This document shows, piece by piece, positions 33,201-43,767 of a stretch of DNA of 64,000 bases. Location: NCBI RefSeq assembly GCF_029633865.1, contig NC_079212.1:84674172-84738171 (forward strand), given 5' to 3'. Below the pieces are notes generated by a model that did no database searches, had not been told where the DNA came from, and was given only the letters and a program-made list of their open reading frames with translations. Origin of the DNA: Lampris incognitus. Its lineage: Eukaryota; Chordata; Actinopteri; Lampriformes; Lampridae. How positions within the stretch are numbered: position 1 is the first letter of the stretch; every line of letters begins with the position of its first letter. The position numbers and the translations under genes are program-made.

Positions 33201-34960
33201 GCGAAGACAAGAAGATCATCAAGATAGCACAAAAGCTTCGTGACGTTCAGATCTCCAAAGATCCCAATCATCATTCTCATGAAGGCTGCAGGGCTATTAC
33301 AAAGGCCCTGTGGCATGCGATTGTATTCATGCAACCCAAGGGGAGTCGTGAAAGCAGTGTACTTCTTGTCATCTTCATGCATTGGGATGTTGAAGAAGCC
33401 AGAGGTGAGGTCCATCGTACTAAAGAGGCAGTTACCACCCAGCGCGGCAAGACAGTCCGACTGGTGTGGCAAGGGATGAGCATCTTTCAAGGTCCGAGCA
33501 TTCAGCCATCTGAAATCAGTGCAGATCCGAAGCCCGCCATCCTTCTTCCATACCATAACCAGCGGTGAAGCGTATGCGCTCGAGGACTTCCGGATAATCC
33601 CTTTCTCCTTCATATCAGTGAGAACCTGTCTCAACTTCTGATAGTGGGCTGGGGGAACCTTCCTGTAGGGCAAGCGAAAGGGGCGCTCATCCACCAGATG
33701 GATGCGATGTGTGTATCCTGTGACCTCGCCACAGTCCAGAGAGTCCCTGGAGAAGATGTCATGGTACTCGGTGAGCAGCTGAGTGAGCTGGGACTTGCAT
33801 GCCTCACTAACCTGACAGGAGCTGAGGTCAATGTCACTGAGTCCGAGCTCTGACAAACTCCTAGCCGGCTGGACAGGGGGACAGGCACTACCTGTGGCGT
33901 TGGACTCATGCCTCCCTGCAACTGATTGCAGTCCCTGGAAAACATTAAAGTCCTCAATCGCCAAGCATGGAAACACATCAGCCAACTTGCAGTTCCTTTT
34001 CAGCGTGATGGCTTTGTCAGACGGATTGACAACAGTCATGGGTACCCACCTATCACCCCAGAGCGGTGTGACAAGTCGACCTACGAGGACACCGCGTGGC
34101 ATGGCCTTGGAGTCTGTCGGCTCCACAACAACAGTGCTTCCAGCTGACATAGGCACCTTAGCAGGAAGTCTGCCCCAGACTAAGTGCTCGTGCCTCGGTA
34201 AGAGTGTCACGGCCTGGGTGAGCTTAACAGTACCTATCTTCTCAGGAACTGCACCACCCCTCCAGCGCTCTACATTCGTGAACATGGACAAGAACTGTTC
34301 AACGTCAGGACTAGACGGATGTTCCTGTCTGGACGCGATGTCCCAGTACTCAGTACCACTCTTGAGTACATGGGCCACATGTTTAATGACGTTTGTGCCG
34401 ACTATCAGATCATCATGCTGACCAGGCACGACCAGAGTGGGTATGACAAAGGAAACACCATAAAGCTGCATGTTGAGGTCATAAAAACCATCAGGCCTAG
34501 TCTCCAGACCACCGCAGCCAATCAAGACAATGTTCTCTTCAGGCTGCTGCTTCTCAGGTAAAACACCCCCAGAGCGGAGCTTCTCTACTGCATTTTCACT
34601 GATACTGCATGACATAGAGCCAGTATCCAACATACCATTAAGCTGCACACTCTGGTTGACAAGAACAGGAGCATAGAACAAGTCACTGAAAGCCTGAATC
34701 CTCTGTGTCGCCTGAATGACCATACACAAACCCTGAGGTGCTTTGGCACACTTGTCTTCATACAAGTGAGCCAGGTCGGAGACATAAGTGAGGGATACAT
34801 CTACTTTACCCACACCATCCCTCTCTAGGTGTGGGTTTAGTAGTTTAACGGACGAGACTGATGACCAGCTCTTCCACCAGGCTGAGAACGGAGCTGGTTG
34901 GGCGGCTGAGGGTGAGGACAGTCCCTCTTCCAATGACCAGGAGACAAACAGTTTATACAT
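30278..34960 (-). pseudogene. Element D: pol polyprotein with a single nonsense codon
   Basis: One frame of about 1,560 codons, broken only by TGA at 32426-32428, where the family context (CEIR-x-VSKL) suggests a former Trp. Domains in order: protease (NGMLDTGSMSCSIS), RT (FFNIPMHEDDKKYTAF, CYLDDLLVFAPS), RNase H ([18 protein letters not shown]), the HHCC finger (HDHAGHQGQDRTLSLARQRF), and integrase with Asp in VCMDFWSAED and IHSDQGTNF and Glu in GNGGTERFNRT. A long C-terminal tail follows. Every catalytic residue is present. The pol frame is -1 relative to the zinc-knuckle part of gag and overlaps it by about 120 bp, the arrangement used for ribosomal frameshifting. Confidence 0.92.
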
Positions 34961-36372
34961 CGGTTCTCCCGGCTGCAGTGGGAAAATGTGGAGTGATCCG
35001 GAGACTTACAAACCCTGCACAACCGCTGCGGTGCGTCTGGCACCTGCCCTGCGGCGCTAGCTGGCGGTTGAGTCTGCGTCGGTGTCCGGACTGCAGCGCT
35101 AACTGGAACCTGAGTCTGCATTGTGACCAAACGGTCTAGCAAGCTCACCAAAACTCCTCATATAGTCATCACCGCCAGAGACAGGTGCAGGAGACGGTGT
35201 AGGAGACCTTGCACAAAATGGTGTCGGAGATGACGCATGAGCCGGGATGGGAGATGGCACCACCGGCACGGTCGTGTTCAAGTCGGGAGTCACGTCGACT
35301 ACAGGGACATGAACCTGTGAATGGAACCTACGCTCTACCGCGCCTGCTTCACGTTGTCCACCTGCAGCAACACGGGACTTCCTCTCCAGCATGTGCTCAT
35401 CAAGCCTCTCTTGGATCTCGCTAGCAGACCATTTCCCTGCGGACTTGAACTTAAAAACATTGGCAAGAGACTGATCTGGACAGTGTTTGATAAACATCAT
35501 GCTTACCTCGTGGCTTGGCTCTTCAATACTACGGCCCTGCCACTTCAAGCATTCGTCAGCCACCTCCACTGTCTTATTAAGCCTAATCCAATACTCCATA
35601 GCGTCCTCACCTGGCTTGGGCAGCGTACTGTAAAAGTCCGCCAGGGGCATGCTCGAGTATGTGAGGTCACTAAAGTGTTGCTTCAGTACATCAAAAATAA
35701 TGTGGGGGTTCTCTATGTGGTCGACAGATGTGTTGCGCAGCTTTATCCTCACCACGTCCCCTGCTTTCCCCATAAGCTTAGCTAGAATCTCATGTGACTG
35801 CTCACTAACTGGAATGGCTCGCTTCCTCAAATACAAAGTCATAAGGCTCTCCCACTCATGAACTGTAAACTTATCAGAGCTATCGCCCCTGAAAATAGGA
35901 GGCTCCCTAGCGTCTGTCTGCATTACTACTCTAACACTAGGCACTGTCTCCGAACACTGTTCAGCAGACCTAGCACTGTCTTGTGTGTGTTTCTAAGCAT
36001 TTGTGTTTCCTGCAGCTTAGCAGTGATTGACTCTCCTATCTTCTCTGCTAACTGAGTAATGAGCATGGCTAACTCACCCACTGGCTGCTCGCTGTTACCT
36101 AGCACAGCCCCTTCGCTGATACCTGGCCTGGCCCGTTCTACGTAGCGTGTGGAGGTGAACTGAGGAGTGCCAAATGTGGTCGGGTCTCTAGGTCCTGGTG
36201 CTCTGGTGTCTGGTTCCCCGCCCTCTAAGAGCTGCCCGAAACTCCTACCTACACCTAGCCGTAAACCCCTACCCACATCTAACTGGTACCCCCTCTCCAT
36301 AGCACACTGGCGATCCAAAAGATCCTGATCAGCAATGTTACCCCCACCTACGTACGAACCACCCTCTGCCAT
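34837..36372 (-). pseudogene. Element D: gag (apparent frameshifts)
   Basis: Starts MAEGGSYVGGG at 36372. The N-terminal frame ends at 35926, the capsid-like part (EPPIFRGDSSDKFTVHEWESL) lies in another frame to 35099, and the C-terminal part with two zinc-knuckle-like motifs (CRVCKSPDHSTFSHC, CINCLSPGHWKRDC) returns to the first frame and ends at 34837. Two compensating shifts therefore separate the three parts. Confidence 0.85.
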
Positions 36373-36830
36373 GTTCCCACCTCTAACACTCAGATAAAAT
36401 AAAAAATAAAATAAAAAAGTGAAAAGCTCAATTCATTTAAATAATTGAATCTAGAAAGCACTAAGAGATTGAAACAATCACATACAATCAACAAATTCAC
36501 CAATAGATTAATCACATATGCACATATCTAGTAGTTTACATCAACAGATTATTCACACGAGTCCTTCAATCACATCAACATTAACTTTTTTCCTTTTTTT
36601 TCGCGTGTTTTTCTTCCTTCAATATATACAAATGTCCTGTTCACAAGCCCAGTCCATGGTAACCACAGTTATGACTGTCCAGTGTCCACACAGCTCAACT
36701 CCAGTCCACTGTAACATGAGTGTACAGTCTATAGAAATACCTGAGGACGTCTGGGGCTTGATGACGACAGCAGCCTCCTGCGGCGCGCAACTGATGTAAC
36801 TCTCAGGATCCAGGAGGGTCACGGCACCAA

Positions 36831-37551
36831 TGTAACGGGGGCAGTCCTATGCTGTTCTATGCTGGTCAGCCTGCTGCACGCCCGTCACTCTCATCATTAG
36901 CTCTGCGTTGTGTTCTATTTTGGGTGGGGCCCCAGGTGTTGTGGGGGGCCCTCAGTCTCTCATCATCATCATCATCATCATGATCAAGGAAGGAGGGGGG
37001 ACGCAAAGGACTCTATTTGGCCCACCTTGCCATTTATTTTGGTTTCAAACCCTTCGACAAACGTCCAGTCCTCCAGCGGGAGCGGTGTTTCTTACGGACG
37101 TGGGGGTTGAAGCTCAACCACTGCACGGACTTCACTCGTGTGCATTAGAAGGAGAAACCGTCCACGGGACTCCGATGTAAGAAAGGATAAACAAGTATTT
37201 TATCCCACAGCTTGCAGTATCTTCTTACAGGGATACTCAAGATTACGTTCTCCTCAACCAGCAAAACTGTCCTACGGTAAGAAACACGCGTGGCTCGGCT
37301 CGATCGCTGCTTGAGACTCCTCCCACAAAACAAAAATGGCCTCTCCCGCGTTCCCTCTTCCGTGTACCCACAAGACCTCTCTCTTAAAGCGACAGTACAA
37401 GTATATGACGGTCGTTATAAAACATACATAAAAGTGAATAATGACATAAAATAAAATGTAGTAAACACAAATAACAGCACACAGACAGGATTTGGTGATA
37501 TTTCATACTCAAACAAAATAAAATAAAAACATTAATTTTAACCTGGTTACA
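36831..37551 (-). mobile_element. Element D: 5' LTR (721 bp)
   Basis: In plus reading it begins tgtaacggggg after caccaa (the primer-site side) and ends ggttaca. Confidence 0.92.
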
Positions 37552-38783
37552 TTTGCAGTGGATTCACTGTAGCAAATTCTTCTGCCACCCTGGAGTTGAT
37601 AGAACCCTGTCCCTCCTCAAACGTTACTTCTGGTGGCCCTCCATGGACCAAGACACCTGCTCTTATGTGCTGGCATGCCCTGTCTGTGCTCGAGGGAAGT
37701 CCTCTTGTTCACCCCCCTCCGGTCTCCTTCAGCCCCTGGCCGGCCATGGTCCCACATAGCTTTGGATTCCGTCACCGGACTTCCGCCATCTCTAGGTAAC
37801 ACTAACATCCTTACCACAGTAGACCGCTTCTCTAAAGCAAATAATTTCATTGCCATACCCAAACTACCATCTGCCAAGGAGACTGATTTATTTACCAATC
37901 ATGTCTTTCGCCTACACGGCATTCCAGTGGATATTGTATCGCACAGGGGACCGCAGTTTGTGTCACAGGTTTAGCAAGCCTTCTGTCTGGGAATCGGGGC
38001 CACGGCCAGTCTATCGTCAGGATTCCATTCCCAGTCTAACGGAGAGGGCTAACCAGATCTAGACAGCCCTACATTGCATGGTGGTGGCTAACCCCGTTTC
38101 TTGGAGTACTTGCCTTCCCTGGGTCGAATATTCCCACAACTCCCTGATCTCTTCTGCCACAGGTATGTCTCCATTTGAAGATTCTTTGGGTTACCAGCCC
38201 CCTCTGTTTCCCTCTCAGGAGAAGGCGCTTGCGGTGCCCTCCGTCCAGCAGCATCTCTAGTGCTGCCAGAAGGTCTGGGAGAAGGCCTGTTCTTCTCTTC
38301 TTCTTCGCTCCTCTGCCCGGAACAAGCAAGCTGCAGACCGCCATCGGATTCCTGCCCCACAGTATCAAGTAGGTCAGTCAGTTTGGTTGTTCTCCAAGAA
38401 CATACCTCTGAAGACTGATTCTCGCAAGCTTTCATCCCGTTACCTTGGTCCCTTCAAGATCATTAATCCTACTGCAGTTCGTCTGGAACTCCCAAAGTCT
38501 CTCAGAATCCATCCAACGTTTCATGTATCCCAGTTAAAACCTGTTCGTCACAGTGAGCGTTGCCCACCAGCCGAACCCCCCCCGCCCCCCCCGGCTTATT
38601 GATGACCACCCTGCATTTACGGTGCGCCGCCTGCTCATTTTCGACGGCGGGACTGTGGTCTCCAGTACTTGATTGATTGGGAGGGTTTTGGTCCAGAGGA
38701 GCGCTCCTGGGTACCACGTTCCTTCATCCTGGATGCTGACATGGTGAGGGAGTTCCATTTGGCCCATCCTGATAAATCTTTCT
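37552..38783 (+). pseudogene. Element A: integrase and chromodomain
   Basis: Continues element A after insertion [24 protein letters not shown] with the HHCC finger, [11 protein letters not shown], the core with [12 protein letters not shown], and [12 protein letters not shown], in which the second catalytic Asp is His. Stops and frameshifts follow. The C-terminal region ([11 protein letters not shown] ... [13 protein letters not shown]) and a chromodomain ([18 protein letters not shown]) close the protein at 38783. No 3' LTR follows; a hammerhead-like repeat starts at once. Confidence 0.85.
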
Positions 38784-38885
38784 GACTAGACCAAGCTAGT
38801 CAGAAAGGCACGAACTGAGGAAGCCTCTTGGATGAGAGGCGAAACGTCTTCACGGATATATACCAAGTCCAGTTGCACTTGATCC
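38784..38885 (+). ncRNA. Hammerhead-ribozyme-like motif (Penelope-associated type)
   Basis: The core reads CTGAGGA (38815-38821), a 6-bp stem GCCTCT/AGAGGC (38823-38828 with 38835-38840), then GAAAC (38841-38845) and GTC (38846-38848). One extra A sits between the core and stem II, and stem III is only the palindrome acgt. The bases gaa before and ttc after can start stem I. It is preceded by a hairpin GACTAG-accaag-CTAGTC. Small hammerhead variants with reduced stem III that act as dimers are known from Penelope-like elements. Activity is not shown here. Confidence 0.55.
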
Positions 38886-38922
38886 AACTCCTTGGGATAG
38901 CTAGCTGACGGAGAGCGCGAAA

Positions 38923-39607
38923 ATGAGTCAGTTTCAAGTTCCCCCGCCAGAAGTTCTCATTCAAAGCTGAAGACTGGACAAAATGGATCAAACGGTTTGA
39001 AAGATTTCGGATTGCATCAGGATTGGAGACACAAGCAGACGAGAATCAAGTAAATGCATTGATCTACACGATGGGAGAAGCAGAGGATATCCTGATCTCT
39101 CTGCATTTGACGGCAGAACAAGCGAGTGACTACGCCACAGTCAAAGACATGTTGGATGCCCACTTCATAGCACGAAGAAATATCATCTTTGAGTGGGATA
39201 AGTTTAACCAGCGCCAACAGGAGCCGGGTGAGTCGGCAGACTGTTTTATCACTGCACTGTTTGGCTGAACATTGCGGATATGGAGCACTACACGATGAAA
39301 TGGTGAGAGACAGGCTGGTGGCTGTCAGAACAGCTACAGATGGACCCGGATCTAACCCTGGAAAAAGCTGTCACAAGACTACGACAGAGTGAATAGGTAA
39401 AGAAACAACAAGACATGCTAAAGAGAAACTTCAAAGAGGACATGACGAACACATGGCTAGACAGCATGCAAGGCCAACAGTGGAGCAGATGGCGGTACAG
39501 ACAGGACAAGCCACGGTCATCTCAGGCAGATAAGAAAACAGCCCAGAAAGTGACCTCCAGGCACAGTGTAAATGGCGTGGTGACATGAGAGGTCACAGCA
39601 TGCAGTA
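38923..39607 (+). pseudogene. Element E: gag (frameshifted)
   Basis: K02A2.6-type Ty3/gypsy element, plus strand. It starts MSQFQVPPPE, with a frame change near 38950, then WTKWIKRFERFRIASG and GLETQADENQVNALIYTMGE up to ALFGLAEHCGYG, a stop near 39267, and further broken capsid sequence. No LTR is visible on its left; it abuts the hammerhead-like repeat. Confidence 0.8.
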
Positions 39608-40174
39608 ATGTCCAGCCAGGAAGTACGGTGCAACCACTGTAAGAAACAGGGAAATTATGCCAGGGTGTGCAGAGCTAAAACGGCAGAAGGTGCACAAGTA
39701 GCCATACTGACAAATGATGTGGAGGACTATAATGAGGACTATGTGGGGGATGAGGAGAATGCATATCTGGGAACTATGACTGTGGATGAAGATGATGGCC
39801 CATGGATGACGGAAGTAAAAATGGACCAGTGCAACATTGTGTGGAAAATAGACACAGTTGCGGACGTGACGGCAGTGCCAGAGACTTTGTGTAGTCAGGA
39901 TCAACTGTGGAGACTAGGAAGACCAACAAAGTCCTTAAAGGGGCCAGGAGGACGACCACTTAATGTGAAAGGGAAATTCACAGCCACGCTTAAGAAAGGC
40001 AAAAGGCACACAAGACAGGATATAGGGCCTGGCTGTGCCACTGCTGGGCAGGTCGGCTGCCACAGCGCTGCAGTTGATGGGCAGGCTGGACGCCATCTGT
40101 CAAGCGCTGGACTCAAAAGAGGCTGTAAAACAAGAATTCCCGATGCTCTTCAGTGGGCTGGGGAGGATGCATGA
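39608..40174 (+). pseudogene. Element E: zinc knuckle and protease
   Basis: CNHCKKQGNYARVC is a CCHC knuckle with its His replaced by Asn. The protease-like segment reads KIDTVADVTAVPE, in which the expected DTG is DTV. Both changes point to loss of function although the 188-codon frame is open. Confidence 0.75.
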
Positions 40175-41504
40175 AGAGTACAACATCGTGCTAAAACCGG
40201 GAGCTAAGCCTTTCTCCGTCTCTACTCCCAGGCGAGTCTCCCTACCCCTTTTACCAAAAGTAAAGGAAGAACTGAAATGCATGGAGCAACAGGGAGTAAT
40301 TTCAAAAGTGGAACAACCAACTGAATGGTGCGCGCCAATGGTGGTGGTCCCCAAACAGACGGGGAGAGTGAGAATTTGCACAGACCTCACAGAACTGAAC
40401 AAGTCTGTTATGAGAGAGAGACACCCGCTCCCCTCAGTGGAACACACGCTGGGACAGTTGGCCGGAGACCAAGTGTTCTCCAAGCTAGATGCGAATTCAG
40501 GATTTTGGCAAATCCCGGTTTCCAAAGAGTCTGCACTACTTACCACCTTCATGACACCATTTGGGCGGTACTGCTATAACCGCTTGTGCTTTGGAATATC
40601 CTCCGCCCCAGAGCACTTCCAGAAGCACATGACACAGATCCTGGAAGGCGTCGTGTGTCAGAAGAACGATGTGCTCATCTGGGGAGCAACACAACAGCAG
40701 CATGATGAGAGGATCTACGTTGCACTGACATGGCTCCAGGAGGCCGGGGTCACGCTCAGTGAGAAATGTGAGTTTTCCAAGAGCAAACTCGAGTTTCTGG
40801 GACAGGTCATTGAGACATCGGGGGTGAGTGCTGACCCTGACAAAGTGGAGGTGGTCAAAGCCATGAAAGAGCCGAGGAACGCAAGAGAAGTGCGGGGGCT
40901 GCTGGGGATAAATCATCTTGGCAAGTTTCTACCTCATCTCGCTGAGAAGACCTGTCCACTCAGAGACCTGCTGAAGAAATCAAACATGTGGGCCTGGGGG
41001 TCCGCTCAGCAGGAGGCCTTTGATAAGGTTAAAGAAGAACTGACCACACCCCCTGGACTGACCCTGTATGACCCAAACGCAGAAACCATGGTCTCCGCAG
41101 ACGCCTCATCATATGGGCTGGGGGCTGTCCTTCTCCAGAAGCAACAGAAACAAGCATGGAAACCAGTGGCGTATGTTTCACGAGCCCTCAGTAGCACAGA
41201 GCAGAGGTACGCCCAAATAGAAAAAGAAGCATTAGCCTCCACCTGGGCCTGTGAGAAGTTTTCAGAGTTTCTCATTGGAAAAGACTTCCATATCGAGACT
41301 GACCACAAACCTCTGGTTCCCCTACTGGGATCAAGGACCCTCGACGGCCTGCCACCACGCATACAGTGCCTCAGAATGAGACTAATGAGATTCTCCTACA
41401 CAATATCACACGTGGCAGGCAAGAACATTGCAACAGCAGATGTGCTCTCCAGGGTTCCTGTTGGCACAGCGGATGGAGTACAGCAGAAGGACATGAACCT
41501 GTAA
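40035..41504 (+). pseudogene. Element E: reverse transcriptase and RNase H (open frame, dead active site)
   Basis: An open frame of 489 codons. RT blocks: WCAPMVVVPKQTGRVRICTD, FSKLDANSGFWQIPV, CFGISSAPEHFQ. The catalytic xxDD box reads QKNDVLIWG, so the first Asp is Asn. RNase H follows with MVSADASSYGLGAVLLQ, IEKEALASTWACEKF and TDHKPL. It ends TADVLSRVPVGT before a stop. The element keeps a long frame but should not have polymerase activity. Confidence 0.87.
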
Positions 41505-42811
41505 GTCGACTCTATCATGGGAAGTCTGCCTGCAACCAAGAAACGGCTCAGACAGATCCAAACACACCAGATCAGTGACCCTATAGTTCGCCAGCTGAAG
41601 AGGTACTGTGTGGTAGGATGGCCAGATAAGTTCTCCATCAGTCATGAAATTCAGCCCTACCTGCCGTTCTCAGGAGAGCTCAGAGCAGAATGGTCTCCTG
41701 CTAAAAGGGGTGAGGATAGTCATCCCAGCGTCACTCCGTGCAGACATCCTGAACAAGCTGCACGAAGGACACCTCGGGATAACAAAATGCAGGGAGAGGG
41801 CTAAACAATCGGTGTGGTGGCCAGGCCTCAGTAAGGAACTGCAAAATGCTGTGGAAAAGTGACACGTGCGCGCGAGAGAGTGAACTTTAGAGAGCCGATG
41901 ATATCTGCAGCGTTCCCAATCAGACCGTGGTCCACTGTCGGAGCAGACCTGTTCCAAGAAAACAACCAAAACTACCTCGTCATTGCTGACTACTACTCCA
42001 GATACTTGGAAGTTGCTAAACTAACATCCACAACATCAGAGGCGGTGATCCAGCACTTCAAGTCCATCTTCTCGCCATGGAATCCTGGAGGTAGTACGCT
42101 CAGACAACGGACCCCAATTTGCGTCCAAAAGCTTCCGGAAGTTCGCACAGGACTGGTGTTTTCATCATGTGATGTCCAGCCCCCGCTTCCCGCAGAGCAA
42201 CGGGAAGGCGGAGCGAGCGGTGAGAACAGTCAAGTCTGTTTAAAAAGTCACAGGACCCCTACCTGGCGCTCATGGCCTACCGCGATGCCCCGCTGGCGAA
42301 TGGGTATAGTCCCACAGAGCTTCTCATGGGGAGAAGAATCAGAACTCTTGTTCCAGCCATCCCAACTCAAACCAAAATGTACAGACACAGGGAAACTGAG
42401 AGACTGAACAAACCTACAGAGACAGCCAGCAACGGAACTATAACCGCCGACTCAGAACAAATCACATGCCCCTCATCCAGCCAGGTGAATGTGAGGATCA
42501 GAGACACTGACCAGCGAGGGACAGTGGTGTCTATGGCAGGCACACCAAGGTCTTACCTGGTTGAGACACCAGGAGGTATGCTGCGGAGAAACGGGCTTCA
42601 TCTCTCTCCAACTCCTGTGGCTCCAGATAATACAACCAACTTGCCTGAGTCATTGCCAGAGGGCAACCACGCAACAGATGCAGGGAAAACACAGGTCACA
42701 GAAGTAGGACACAACCCAAACCAACAGCAGCAGAGCTTAATGACTGAGAACCGATACCCACCTAGAGTGAGGAGACCTCCCGAGTACCTCAAGGACTTTG
42801 TGTGCAAGTGA
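41505..42811 (+). pseudogene. Element E: integrase and C-terminal tail (frameshifted)
   Basis: HEGHLGITKCRERAKQSVWW (about 41760-41820) is the zinc-finger end, with a stop near 41860. The core opens with WSTVGADLFQENNQNYLVIADYYSRYLEV (written here in parts: first Asp in GADLF). Frameshifts remove the second and third acidic blocks. The last part from 42272 is open (MAYRDAPLANGYSPTELLMG) to the tail ending EYLKDFVCK. Confidence 0.82.
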
Positions 42812-43070
42812 AAAAAAAGAGAGTGAGAGTATGGGCATGGGTTGAAAAGAACTGTTACTTCAGACTACTGGTATTGTTCAGATTACCACACTGTTATTAG
42901 AAAGAACTGTTAGGTCAGACTACACTTTAGATTACCGTTATGTGGTTGATTTCAGAACAAGTAATATTTTATTAGAAAGAACGAATTTGAGTTATTTACA
43001 TCATTAATAATGTTTATTTATACTGTTTAGTTAACACACAGGGAAAGCTACATATTTCAGCGAGGGAAAT

Positions 43071-43209
43071 GTAGTATCAGGTCTTATAGGGCTAGGAACC
43101 TTAATGTATGGGAAGGGTCCCTGGGGGGGTCAATAAAGGTCGGACCCGACCAGTAAAGTCACCGGTGTTGTGAGTTCTTTATAAGTTAATGTTTAGTGTC
43201 ATAAGACAC
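43071..43209 (+). mobile_element. Element E: probable 3' LTR (limits uncertain)
   Basis: tgtagtatcagg ... cataagacaca, with AATAAA at about 43131, ahead of a change to the gag of another element. The left limit is a guess. Confidence 0.35.
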
Positions 43210-43224
43210 ACTAACTGAACAGGA

Positions 43225-43767
43225 ACATGGAAGTATGTGCGCAGGAAGCTGTTGGAAGAGGGTCGTGGGCTGACGCTAGCAGTAACACTGGACATACTAG
43301 CTGCTCGTTGGGAGAGCATCGAGGAACAAATGGCTAACAGGTCGTGCACATCGCCCGGAGCTACCCCAGAGACTGTACACAGAGTTGACCATAAAGGAAA
43401 AAAGGGAAAGCACGGAACAAAAGGTAAACCGAACCGAGACAATAAAAATGACGGAAAGTACTATAGATGTGGAAACTCTGATCACATTGGCCGAGATCCA
43501 AAATGCCCCGCACGCGGCCAGACATGCCCCAAGTGTCCGGGTAAGGATTACTTTGCAGAGGAATGCCGCACTAAAGGCGAGAAAGAGAGAGTGAAACAAA
43601 ACGTGAACAATGTTGACGAACAGGAGGACTTTGCATTTGCCATTAATGACAACCATATGTCAGAGAGACTGAACTTCTGTGTGGGGGGAGTGAACATGAA
43701 AATGCTCATTGACTCTGGCGCAACAAGCAATGTGATGGGAGAAAGTGTGGGGGGGGGGGGAAATTGA
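43225..43767 (+). pseudogene. Element F: gag C-terminus and protease
   Basis: A second K02A2.6-type element, truncated on its left. It has RRKLLEEGRGLTLAVTLDI of the capsid end, two zinc knuckles (YRCGNSDHIGRDPKC, in which the first Cys is replaced, and CPKCPGKDYFAEEC), and protease MLIDSGATSNVMGE. A run of g's at about 43749-43760 is followed by a stop, so polymer slippage probably caused the frame loss. Confidence 0.82.

Larger units (their letters stand above)
29284..37551 (-). mobile_element. Element D: Ty3/gypsy retrotransposon, nearly intact (8.3 kb)
   Basis: LTRs are 29284-30000 and 36831-37551, starting tgtaacggggg and ending ggttaca (perfect TGTAAC/GTTACA ends). The 4-bp flanks attg and tttg differ by one base and are probably the target duplication. 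The primer site on the minus strand, TGGTGCCGTGACC, resembles the tRNA-His type. Coding is on the minus strand. Confidence 0.94.
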
